Program-made: the position numbers and the translations under genes
Assembly (NCBI GenBank): GCA_023213395.1
Contig: CM041465.1
Location: forward strand, 95,673,741 to 95,737,740
Direction of reading: 5' to 3'
Source: Cycas panzhihuaensis
Taxonomy: Eukaryota; Cycadophyta
DNA length: 64,000 bases
Part shown: positions 10,684-20,715 of the stretch, in pieces
Layout of the letters: each line of letters starts with the position of its first letter
Numbering within the stretch: position 1 is the stretch's first letter
Notes under the pieces: model-generated
Database searches by the model: none
Told to the model about the DNA's origin: nothing
Seen by the model: the letters and a program-made list of their open reading frames with translations, nothing else

Positions 10684-12732
10684 ATGGAAGGTTACCCGTC
10701 CAATTGGGCCTACCATACCATGACTTCGGGAACTCAAGAGTTCCCTGCATCTATTCTGGAATCCGCTCATGGGGGCGATGATTCCATCTACTATCCAGAT
10801 GACCAATTTCATTCTGCTGACTTTCATTCTTCCGCTCATGTAGTGGAAGATTTGGCCCCTCATGAGAGTCACCACCCCACTGGTAAGCCTTACGAGGAGC
10901 GCCCTGAGGGATCCCCTACTTTCGAAATCCCATTGACTTCGTATGGCTACGAGGATACCCCTCCCGCCGACGTAGTCGAAGCGCTTAGCCAGTACTTCTG
11001 AACAACTCGCCGCCAACCGCACCCTAGACGGTTTGAAGAAGTGTTGCGCAATGTAGCATCTTCCTCATCCATCCCCGTGCCTCCTACAACGATTGATGCT
11101 TCTGCCCGTGCACACTCATCCTACGCCATGTCTACCCTGGCTCCCAGGGTAAGCATTACGCTACCTACTTCTAGCTATGGTCCTACTTCTTCTGGACCTG
11201 TTTGTGGCATGTCCTTTCCTCAACTTGGGGTCAGCATGCCGTTTCCGAGTCAAACGCATGCGCCACCTTTGAATGTGGCACATGCGTTCCCTAGTAGGCC
11301 TCGAGGCCCTACTAGTGCTACTACCGTCAACTATGTAGGACCCACTCCTACATATATTTAAAACGCTGCTGGTGGTCCTTCCCTTTACATGCCCCCAGGT
11401 TACACGTCTCAACCTTGGGGGCAAGGTAGGGGAAACCATCTTCCTGCTTATGGGGTGGACCCGTTGCACCCATATGGAGTTGTGCCACCTACGGGTGGCC
11501 CATATGGGCAAAACCTGGTCCCCCACCCTTTGTTTCCACCATCTAGCACAACTCTCATTGCTTCGTCATCGCAAGGGAACATACCTCCCTTCCAGAGCGT
11601 TTACCCGTAACCCCCTTTCCAACAAGAGGCGTTTCCCCAAGGAGGGATGGGTTTACCACCCCCATCCATTCCTTTGCCGGTCATCGATCTATTAGCCCAA
11701 GTGAGGACATGTCCTTTCATGGACTATAGGTCGACGCCATTGTCTGTTGAGGCGCTAAGGACTAACCTGCTGCCTCACCCTCGTGAAGTTCCCAAATTCG
11801 ACGGAACTTCGTCGCAAGACCCAACCAAACATGTACGTAGTTTCTCTATGGCATGCATCGATTATTGGGCTTACGACCATATTCTGATGAAGCTATTTCT
11901 GCGATCCTTGCAGGGCGACGTCCTCAAGTAGTTTTACTGCCTTCCTGCTCATTCGATTTCTTCATTCCAGCAATTGGTGGATGAGTTCGTCAACTATTTT
12001 GACGTAGCCCGTCCATTCGAAAGCGGAATGAAAGTGCTTCTGTCGCTTAAACAAGGTCACGATGAGATGAATCATGACTTTGTGCGACGCTTTCATGATC
12101 TCCTTCACTCTACCAAGGCCACGTTGCCTGAAGAGTTGAAGCAAGATCTCTTTGTCAACGCGCTTCGCCCCGAAGTGCATGTGAAAGTCCTTAAGATGGG
12201 GGCAACCACATGTGATTCCGCGATTACGAGGTGCTTGGTGTTAGAGGCCATTGAGATCTAAGATGGACTCAAGAAACCTCCTAAGCCCTCACAATGTCGT
12301 GAGGCACCTCCCCCAGCGAAGGAAACCAAACCTTCGCAGCCTGCTAGGCCCACCTCTCATCCGACTGAGAGGACCCTAGATCCTCTTACCTCCGCTATTC
12401 GCTCATTTGAGTGCACGATGAAGGAGCTTAAGCTCCAACCTCCTTCATCGCTGACCTCCCATAAACCGGTTCAGTAAGTTTCTCGTGCGATGCCCCCCAA
12501 AGGGGGTAACACCCAGCCTTCTCAAGCAAGGAGGATCGATCTTCCCCTTGAGAAGAGGTGGTGTTCCATCCACGAGGAGTGTTTCCACGACGATTCATAT
12601 TGCCGGGCACAGCACCTACGCGACGCCCCGCCGTGCGATTCATCCCCTAGGTGGACATCGAGGCCTAACCTTGATCAGCCCGTTCATAGAGACCCGTTCC
12701 CCAAACATAGGGAACGTGGTCGTGATGTTTAG
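10684..12732 (+). pseudogene. gag: gag polyprotein region, copy B
   Basis: Gag forms the particle that packages element RNA. A proline/serine/glycine-rich N-terminal half (10684-11690) precedes the retrotransposon gag core: VPKFDGTSSQDPTKHVRSF at about 11790, FQQLVDEFVNYF at about 11970 and KQGHDEMNHDFVRRFHDLL at about 12050. A Cys/His segment at about 12560-12605 (WCSIHEECFHDDSYC) resembles the C-x-x-H...H...C motif that Tat elements carry before the protease. All segments share one frame, interrupted by stops at about 10999, 11359, 11608, 11929, 12259, 12475 and 12730. Confidence 0.8.
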
Positions 12733-13929
12733 AAAAGGAACAATCAGAATCATGATAGATCACCTGATTCTCGCCCTTTGCATGGTAGAGAGAAGGGGGT
12801 GCGAAGGCCATCTTCCCCTTCGCGCTCCCTTGACCGCTGTGCTCCATCACCTTCATGGTCTCGTAACAAGGGAAAGAAGGTGACCCAAATGCTTGAGACC
12901 ACTCCCCTTTACGTGCTGACCCGGTCTCAAGTCGCAAAGGAGGCAACATGCATCTCCGCGTCTACCTCGCAACTTGATCCTCCTTCGGAGGCCGTTCCTC
13001 TGGAGATTCCCGCAGTTCCCAAGAGCATTCCTGTCTACCCTGGTAGATTCGACTTTAGGAGAGCCCTTACCCAACCCACAGGGAGGGGTAATCCCTTCTC
13101 CGTAGTTGAAGAGCTTCTTACTGTGGCTACCGGGATGTCTATCATGGATGTCTTGAGAAGTTACCCCAAGCAGCGAACGCTCCTCTTGGAAGCTCTAGGA
13201 TTGAATGACGTGTCCGTTCATGCCTTAAGCACAACCCAAAGCTACGAACCTGTCATCTCCTTTGATCCCAGAGATCTTCCCGCATCTAGTGGAAGGGAAC
13301 GCCAATGGAACTTCCCTTTCACCATTACCATAGATACTCCTGATTGCATGTTGCGAAGAACCATCGTGGACAATGGTTCTTCCGTCAATGCCATGCCCTT
13401 GCGCGTTATGCAGGAGCTTGGCATTTCTGCCATGGAATCTATTCCATGGTGTTGTCAGGGTTATGACGGTAGCGAGAAGACTCCCTTATGATCTATCTCG
13501 ATACCCCTTACCCTCGAGGACAAGACTGTCATTACTAACATCGTTGTCCTCGATGTTGACGTTGATTACAACTTGCTTCTGGGTTGACCATGGCTTCACC
13601 AAATGGGAGCCGTGTGTTCCACCCATTGGGGGCAACTTAAATTTGTCTATAATGGGCAAATGAAATTTGTCTCCCGCGAGCGATCACTCACCAAACAAGC
13701 TAGGCCTTCTGCCTAGGCAAGCCATGGCCATACGAAGGGAAACAAACGCCCTTCCGACCATGTCTCGGCTTGCTCTATTGGAATCCTCGATTCCTCTTAC
13801 TGTGAAGAAGATCCCATATCTTCTTCTCCCGATTTGACACGTTTCCCCCCCATTGGTGTCAGGAGCTATGGGTACCTCGCCATGTTTGACGATGATAGGT
13901 CCCATAGCGAGGATGAGGATCATCCTCAC
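12733..13929 (+). pseudogene. pro: retroviral-type aspartic protease region, copy B
   Basis: The protease would cut the Gag-Pol polyprotein. The active-site block RRTIVDNGSSVNAMP lies at about 13350-13395, in the D-x-G-S/T form, and is followed by MQELGISA. The flap and hydrophobic end region includes VVLDVDVDYNLLLG then stop then PWLHQMGA at about 13540-13610; the stop TGA replaces an expected Arg codon in LLLGRPW. Further in-frame stops are near 13489 and 13714. The frame is the same as gag and RT, so gag-pro-pol was a single reading frame. Confidence 0.8.
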
Positions 13930-14229
13930 CCAGTTTCACTCCTCCGCACTAGTGTGGGGCATCTTCCTAGTCCTAGGTTTCCTCTTATGACCCCTTTTCT
14001 TGTAGAGCCTAGTCATTTTCACATGTCACATGACATTGCGCATGTCGATCATCACATTCCTGGCTCTTCCATCCCATCACCTCCTGTAGGTGATGATGTT
14101 GAGAGTTTCCCTCTTGCCTTTTACGAGGGACCTCTCCTTGACTCTCCTTCAGAGTCTCTTAGGGATGATGGGTAGCTTTCAGGCCACGTCGGTCCTATCG
14201 CTCCCACGCTATCCCGCGCCTCATCCATT
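13930..14229 (+). pseudogene. protease-RT linker, copy B
   Basis: It encodes a low-complexity His/Pro/Ser-rich stretch (MSHDIAHVDHHIPGSSIPSPP at about 14020-14090) in the same frame as the protease and RT, with a stop at 14173. No recognised domain. Confidence 0.5.
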
Positions 14230-15270
14230 CGAAGTCAGGTCATTCATGGGGTGGACTACTTCGAAGACGATGAGGCATTGCTGGAGCACTTAGTAGGTTC
14301 CATGCCTAGTTTGCCTCCTGGTCACCACAAGCTTGGCCACCAGAAGATCTTAGCGATTGGGTCCACATTAGCCAACCTAATCCCTTCTTCCGTTTCTTCT
14401 CTTCTGATTGATCTTGCCCCCCTCCATTTCGAGGAGGGGAATACCATATGTATGGGGGCAACTCAGGACATAGTCCTTGCCCTGGACAAGGTCATCAAGG
14501 TAGGAGCAGAATGTACTCCTGATGAAGTAAGGGAATACTCCCTCCTGTTCCAGGAATTTCGTGATGTATTCACGTGGGACTACTCGGATATGAAGGGTAT
14601 TGACCCCTCTATCGTCACCCATAACCTTACAACCTTTCCTGACGCTCGCCCAGTGCGTCAGAAGCAGCGTCCCCTTCACCCGAAGCTTTTAGCTGCTGTT
14701 AAGATGGAAGTTAAGAAGCTTCTGGATACGAGACTCGTTTCTTCCATCGATTACCCTAAGTGGGTATTGAATATCGTTCCCGTTGCTAAGAAGAATGGGA
14801 CCATTCGTATTTGTGTCGATTTTTGCTACATAAACAATGCTTGTCCTAAGGACAACTTTCCTCTTCCATTCATCGATCAAATAATCAATCTTACGGCTGG
14901 ATTCGAAGTTATGTCCTTGATGGACGGCTTCTCCAGCTATAACCAGATTCAGATTTCTCCTGAAGACCGCCATAAGACGGCCTTCACTATGCCATGGGGT
15001 ACCTTTGCCTACAAGGCAATGCCCTTTGGTCTTAAGAATACAGGGGCTACTTATCAAAGAGCCATGCATTTTATCTTTCACGACCTCATCAATAATACAT
15101 TGGAGGTTTTCATGGACGATATGATGGGCCTTTCGCGTACCAGATCCCATCATCCCTCCGACTTGCGCGCCATCTTCACAAGATGCCGCAAGTATCATTT
15201 TAGTCTAAACCCACTGAAATGCGTGTTTGCCGTCACTTTAGGCAAACTCTTGGGTTTCCTCGTGTCCTAG
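14230..15270 (+). pseudogene. pol: reverse transcriptase, copy B
   Basis: The longest open stretch of the gypsy array is here. Ordered RT blocks are GIDPSIVTHNL (linker), RPVRQKQRPLHP, KLLDTRLVSSIDYPKWVLNI, VAKKNGTIRICVDFCYINNA, CPKDNFPLPFID, FSSYNQIQISPEDRHKTAF, MPFGLKNTGATYQRAM, and the catalytic VFMDDMMG at about 15105-15130. The NNACPKDNFPLP and ATYQRAM wording is characteristic of the Tat branch of Ty3/gypsy. It ends at a TAG (15268) in VS-stop-QGIQID, where a Gln or similar codon is expected. Confidence 0.9.
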
Positions 15271-15894
15271 CAAGGAATCCAAATCGATCCGGAAAAAGTC
15301 AAGGCAATCCTTGACATGCTGCTGCCTAGGACCCAACGACAAATTAAGTCGTTTCTAGGCAGGCTTGGTTTTCTGAGTTGTTTCTTGGTAAATTTCACCA
15401 TAAACGCCAAGCCTGTTACGAACCTATTGAAGAAAGGAGCCCTTTTTGTCTAGTCAGACAAGACCCAAAAGGCCTTCGTAGGGCTCAAGGAAGCTCTCGT
15501 TTTCGCCCCTACACTAGCATCTCCTTGCTTTGATAGGCCCTTCATCCTATACACCTCGGCAACCGACGAATCTCTGGGTGCAATGCTCGCACAGGAGGAC
15601 GATTCGGGAACCAAGAGGGCTATTTATTTCATCAGCCGCACTCTCGTTGCCACTGAATTAAACTATCCCCCCACCGAAAAGGAATGCCTCTCCTTGGTCC
15701 ATGCGACCAAGAAGTTTAGGCATTACTTGCTCGGCAATACAACCAAGGTGATCGTTCAATCTGATCCCTTGCGTTACTTACTTACCCGTTCAGATTTAAT
15801 AGGTAGGGCGGGTCGTTGGGCCGTCCTACTTCAAGAGTTCAACTTGCAAGTTATTAACAAGAAGTTGAAGAAGGGAATGATAGTAGCAGAGTAA
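15271..15894 (+). pseudogene. rnh: gypsy RNase H, copy B
   Basis: It follows RT in the same frame. KSFLGRLGFLS opens the tether. RNase H has ILYTSATDESLGAMLAQED at about 15548 (first Asp), YFISRTLVATELNYPPTEKE (Glu) and VIVQSDPLRYLL (Asp) at about 15750. A TAG at 15451 replaces Trp in FVWSDKTQ, and TAA at 15892 replaces Gln in AEQLADA. This is the ordinary RT-linked RNase H; the element has a second, unrelated RNase H downstream of integrase. Confidence 0.85.
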
Positions 15895-17252
15895 TTAGCC
15901 GATGCTGCCATTCCCAACGCGAGCAGTGTCCCCGTTGACGACTCTTTCCTGGACAAGTCTATCATGGCCGTCCACAATGCTTCTCCTCACCCACTCGTCG
16001 ACAGTGAGTGGTATGGCGATATTGTACGATATCTGACTCAGCAAGAATATCGCCCTGAAGCCAGTAACAAGGTTAGGTCGCGTATCTGCGCCACTGCTAG
16101 GCAACACTTCCTCGTGGATGAAGTGTTGTATAAGAGATCCTTTGATGGGATCCTGCTTCGCTGCGTCGCTCCTGACGAAGCAGACCAAATACTCTACGAA
16201 TGCCACCATGGCATTTGTGGGGGCCACTTTGGGGGCCAATCCATGGCCCAAAGGATCCTCTGCATGGGTTATTACTGGCCATCCTTATTCAAGGATGCCC
16301 ATGCTTGTGCCCTTAGATGTCAGCGATATCAAGAGCATGCTAATGTCTCTCACATACCTTCCGAGGCATTGTACCCTATCGTGTCTCCGTGGCCCTTTTC
16401 TCAATGGGGCTTAGACCTCATTGGGGCTATATCACCACCATCTTCCACACAACATAAATATATCTTAACCGCTACCGAATACTTCACTAAATGGGCAGAG
16501 GCAATCCCCTGTCCATTACCCCTGGCAAGACGATAGCCACCTTCACCTACCAGCATATTATCTGTCGTTTCGAGATTCCAAATGTCCTAATTACGGATAA
16601 TGGAACTTCCTTCTGTAATAAGGAAATGGACGAATTATGCGAGAAATTCAAGATCTCGCATAAGACATCATCCCCTTATTATCCCCAAGCAAATGGGTAA
16701 GTTGAATCTTTCAAAAAAACGCTCGTTGGTATTTTGAAGAAAACCATTGCCCAGTCTCAAGGAGACTGGCACATCCAACTCCCTTCCGCCCTGTGGGCTT
16801 ATCGCACTTCCATCCGCACGGCTACCAGAATGACCCCATTCTCGTTAGTCTACGGAACCGAGGTGATACTCCCACTGGAAGTGGAGATCCCCTCTCTTCA
16901 GGTTTCCCTTCGAGGCCTCATTGATGAGGAGTCTATTCGCCAGGCTCGCCTCCTAGACCTCGAAGCCCTGGATGAGAGGCGCTTTACGGCTTATCAAGCG
17001 AACCTCGCTTCGAAAGCCCACTTGCAAAGGACACATGACAAACGTCTTCGTGCTCGTCCTTTATGCCCCGAGGACCACGTCCTCAAATTGGACTACCTTT
17101 ACAATCGCTTGGCCAAATTTGGGCCTAAATGGATAGGCCCCTTCGTCGTTCTTGAAAGCCTCGATAACGGCGCATACAGGATCACTACCTTAGATGGCTT
17201 AGAATTTGAGAAAGCGGTCAACAGAAAATTCCTTAAGAAGTTTTATGCGTGA
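15895..17252 (+). pseudogene. int: integrase, copy B
   Basis: The HHCC zinc domain spans about 16190-16335 (CHHGICGGHFGG, then a second pair in ALRCQRYQEH, where the last Cys is Tyr; copy A keeps Cys). The core has Asp in WGLDLIGAI (about 16409), Asp in LITDNGTSFCNKEMDEL (about 16590) and Glu in the block after YYPQANG (TAA at 16698 replaces Gln before VESF). A single frameshift near 16505-16530 moves the frame from 1 to 3. The C-terminus (KFGPKWIGPFVVLESLDNGAYRI ... LKKFYA) stops at 17250-17252. No chromodomain is visible after it, consistent with a non-chromovirus. Confidence 0.88.
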
Positions 17253-17925
17253 TTTTTCCACTCGTTTCTCTGCCATGCTCCGAAACGAGCCTAAACTACC
17301 ATTTTAAATTGTTCCCATTCCTCCCAACCACCAGTAGAATGGCAATTTAAGATGGATTTCTACTTCTTCTTCTGGTTCCTCCCACGGAACTCGTGTTCCC
17401 GTGTGCTCTTGGGAACCTTTTTCCTCCTATTTGGGCATCCCTTGACTAGGACGACGCTGTGGAGTGTCATCACTCCATTCTCCTGCCTATTGTTTCCTTT
17501 GCATATTCCACTATGCTCCCCCGTGGATGTGCATGTCGCTCTATTTCTAACCTCACACCTCTCGATCACCTCTACTTACGGTGGATGTGTGTGCTCCTGT
17601 TAGACATATGGCCATACATGGAAGGAAACACATGCATATTACAACCAAATATTTACAACAAATTTCTCACAACAAAACATATTTACATATTTACATTTAC
17701 AACATACAAACATTTTCATCATACAAAGTAAACCATACGTGCTATCTCTATCATACATGATACACACCATTTCATGTCAAAATGGGGCTCCAATTATCCC
17801 GTATATATATATATCAAAGATGTCGTGGTACATCATGTGTATGGGAAGCTGGGATCCTTGCAAGGGGGTTACAATCATTTGAGCTTGCATATGACCCCCT
17901 GGAGGCCCACGCTTTCCCGTCAAAA
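17253..17925. other. spacer after integrase, copy B
   Basis: Non-coding and AT-rich from 17620, it aligns with 3173-3900 of copy A. Nothing else recognisable. Confidence 0.6.
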
Positions 17926-19860
17926 CTATATGTACATCTCTACTATCACTGTGTCGATCACGGGTGCCATCCCCTGTGAGATCCCTCTCCTAGGGACCAC
18001 ATCCCTCTGAGGCTCCTCTGCAGCCCATGATCCCTCCTCCATGGCCCTGAACTTCTCCTCTGTCGCCTTAAGGTGCTCCTCTAAGATTGCTAGGCAGACG
18101 CTGCTCCCTGCATATCCTCCTATTCTGCTCCAAGCCTTCAAGGCCTGGACTCATCCGCGTAGCTCATCTCGCTCGCCCCTGGCTGCGTCGAGCTCTCGCT
18201 GTAGTTGTCCCTGGAATGCCATGTGCTCTTGGGTCTCTGCAACCCAGATGTCTCTCACTCTCGCCAGTGGGGCGAATGCCTGCATATGGGCTCCTGCCGA
18301 TCTCGGCGCATCCTTTGCCTGGATGGGCAGTTGTCCCTCTACGTAGACCTAAGGGAACATCTCCCTCACCATGGCCTCCACTAGTCTCCGGACCTCTGCT
18401 ACTCCTGTCAATGCAACATGCCATGTGTCAGTGTATATCCTCACTGTATACCATAATGAAAGTGAAATCAAAGATCTATCTAGATGTCAAACGACTAAGG
18501 AAATGGTTAGGTCTCACTTGCCGTGGCCGCCGGCTCCTCTGCTCGAGTGACATCCTCGTCTCCTAGTCCTCCGCCAGCTGCAGGTACCTCATCCTCAGGT
18601 ACATCCTCTGCCTCTACCTCATCTCTAGTAGGGACTGGCTCGACCCTCGCCTCTCCAGATCTCCTCACGATCCGTAGTCTGCGACCCCTAGTCTTGGGCA
18701 CCTTGCTCGCCTCGACAGCTCCTGATGGGCCTGCCCCTCCTCCGGTAGTCCTGGATGGTCCTGCTGCTCCGTCTGTCGACTGTGATAGACTTGCCTCTCC
18801 TGCAGGTTGTGATAGGCCAGCCCCATCTCCCCCATCATCACCGTCGTCGCCGCCATCATTGTCATTGTCGTTGTCATCATCGTCGTTGATGGGCGCTCCT
18901 GCTCTGCCCGCTCCATCATCACTCTCCCACCTCACTGCTCTGTAGGGTTCTACTATATAGTCTGTTAGAGTGAGGCGGTCGAGTGATGTAGCATCGACCG
19001 ATCGACGGATATGGGCCTAATCCTCTGTCCCTCGGAGCCTCCTCTGCCACCTGTGGACCATCGGGGCCCACCCTGCTATGGGGAATTGCCCCCTTGCCGG
19101 TGCCACTACCGCAAAGTGATCGAAAAACCAGCATTGCAATAGCATGCTATAAAAAAACCCTCCTCTATCGGATCTCTGGATGGTGTCTAGCTGGGCGACG
19201 AGGTTAACTGCAACTAGAGTGGCCCAGTCCATCCTCTTGCCAGCCTCACACCGGTGCGCTGCATCCACCCATCCTCCGAGGGTCTCCCTGTAGTTCTGTT
19301 TCTGGGAAATCCGGAACAGAATGCATAGTAGTATCAATTTCCTCACCCGAGGAATCCTGGACATGAGTACAGTCTGGAGGGGAGCTCCCCTCCACTCCCA
19401 CCTGTCAGTCCCTGTGAGGAACTGCCTCACATGTCTCTCGGTCTTGGCGCTCCCGGCCCTCACGGGTCTCCACAGCCATTTGGTACCCCCAGGATTCGCC
19501 TGATATCTTCTGGGGTGATCGTGATATCGCCTATCTGAGGCAAGTGAAATACATGCCTCCTCCTGTCCCAGTGTGACACGATATCAACCAGGAGCCTCTA
19601 GTCCGACGCGAACTGGGGGGTCTTGAGGGCCTTGTATAGGCCACACCTCTTCAGAGTCGTCTTGTCCTCTTAGGATGCCATCTCTAAGTAGCTCAAGTCG
19701 GCATCGGCGTTCTCCACGATTATCCACCACGATAATTGCCTGCAATCATCAAAAGTCACCAAGATCGCCTCCCAGTAGTCACTGGGCTCTATCTGTCTGA
19801 TTTTCCTTTCTGTTTTGGGGGACTATTTGGCCCTTTTTCTAATTTTTTCTAGTTTTCTAC
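17926..19860 (-). pseudogene. antisense PMD-like ORF, copy B
   Basis: Reading down from 19860, the minus strand gives a basic N-terminus, then RQIEPSDYWEAILVTFDD (about 19800-19745) and DADLSYLEMAS. A core follows at about 19590-19480: VDIVSHWDRRRHVFHLP, QIGDITITPEDIRRILGVP. This matches the plant mobile domain signature (W...HxFHLP, TITxxDxxxxLGxP). After one frameshift at about 19463 it continues with RKLILLCILFRISQKQNYR, RMDWATLVAVNLVAQLDTIQ and QCWFFDHFAVVAPARG to about 19020. A highly acidic Asp/Gly/Asn tract follows at 18900-18820, then a basic stretch (TRGRRLRIVRRSG) at about 18700-18660, and a possible coiled-coil end (LEEHLKATEEKFRAMEEG) at 18075-18020. Internal stops include TAA and TAG in the core. 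PMD family membership is inferred from motif memory; a profile search against PF10536 would decide. Confidence 0.62.
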
Positions 19861-19865
19861 CTGCG

Positions 19866-19985
19866 TACCACTCCAAATTTAGCAGTACCGTAAATTTGGA
19901 GCGGGTCTTGTGGCAATCGCTCTCCTGTAGCGATCCCACGGCTAAGATCACGGTGCCGCGATCTTGGCTGTGGTACGGATGGCAA
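19866..19985. promoter_or_regulatory. 20-bp units and stem-loops at the 5' end of the antisense ORF, copy B
   Basis: Two 20-bp units (19866-19885, 19886-19905) match those in the LTRs. They contain a perfect 11-bp inverted repeat (19871-19881 with 19891-19901, 9-bp loop). Next comes ATCGCT/AGCGAT, and then an 18-bp inverted repeat beginning CCACGGCTAAG and ending GGCTGTGG that matches at 15 of 18 positions. The position just upstream of the antisense reading frame suggests promoter or leader elements; this is inference. Confidence 0.4.
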
Positions 19986-20009
19986 CCCCCCTAAAAAGGG
20001 GGGTTTCGG

Positions 20010-20047
20010 TGTTCCGGGGTCTTTCTTGTGTTCCGGGGTCTTTCTTC
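20010..20047. repeat. 19-bp duplication at an internal deletion junction
   Basis: TGTTCCGGGGTCTTTCTT occurs twice in direct succession (20010-20028 and 20029-20047). It sits where copy B lacks the roughly 1.05 kb that copy A has at 6085-7137. The second unit merges with the aRNH sequence. Confidence 0.75.
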
Positions 20048-20352
20048 CCAAGGAAACCAATAACGAAGCCGAATACACGGCCATTATTGAAGCCCTTACC
20101 AATGCTCTCCATTTACATCGCAGGTCCATCGTGTTGTTTTGCGATTCTCAGGTCGTGGTGTCCCATCTCACCCATGTCTACTAGGTGCGATGCCCTCACC
20201 TGAGAACCCTCGCGTCTGCTGCTAGGTCTCTTCTAGCTTGTTTCTCATCAGTGGATATTTAGCATATCCCTAGGCACCTCAATGCTGAGGCCAACAGCCT
20301 CATCCGCCTCATCCTTGAGCGTCGCCTCCCTCTTCTAGATGACTGCCCCTAA
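20041..20352 (+). pseudogene. second RNase H domain, copy B (N-terminal half deleted)
   Basis: FLPKETNNEAEYTAIIEAL, then IVLFCDSQVVVSHL, then HIPRHLNAEANSLIRLIL carry the Glu, second Asp and C-terminal motifs of the aRNH seen intact at 7040-7462. The first motif (TDG) is missing because of the deletion ending at about 20047. Two TAG stops occur (about 20179 and 20260). It ends with TAA at 20350-20352. The domain cannot have been active in this copy. Confidence 0.75.
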
Positions 20353-20610
20353 GGCTTGCCTGGCCAGCCCGTGCCCAAGCCTCTAGTTGCTGTTAGTTAG
20401 ATGTGATTGCTCTGTTTGCTGGGTGCCCTCCTACTTTGCGTTGCACTTTGGCAACGAGGGCATCCCCTTTTACTTACTTATTTTAGTTACAGATTGATGC
20501 TTAGGCGACGCTTAGGCAGCCCCTACGTTGTCCTCGTTTCCATCTCCCTTGTCCACGCGTTTTGCCATGACACTCACCTATGCCCTTGGTCCACATGCTG
20601 CTCTTTATTG

Positions 20611-20694
<84 letters not shown>

Positions 20695-20715
20695 TGTGCT
20701 ACTCATATCTTTGAT
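20353..20715. other. 3' untranslated end of copy B
   Basis: Non-coding. It holds the (TA)n microsatellite and then the boundary with LTR2. No obvious polypurine tract directly precedes the inferred LTR start, so either the tract has decayed or the true start lies a little upstream. Confidence 0.5.
20613..20691. repeat. (TA)n microsatellite, about 39 units
   Basis: Uninterrupted TA from 20613 to 20691. Copy A has only about five units at the same place (near 7788), so it expanded in B. It produces a spurious Ile-Tyr reading frame. Confidence 0.95.

Noticed and set aside
18523-18945. Plus-strand Ser/Pro/Ala-rich frame of 140 codons
   Set aside because: It is the complement of the acidic low-complexity part of the antisense PMD-like ORF. 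The minus frame has the conserved neighbours.
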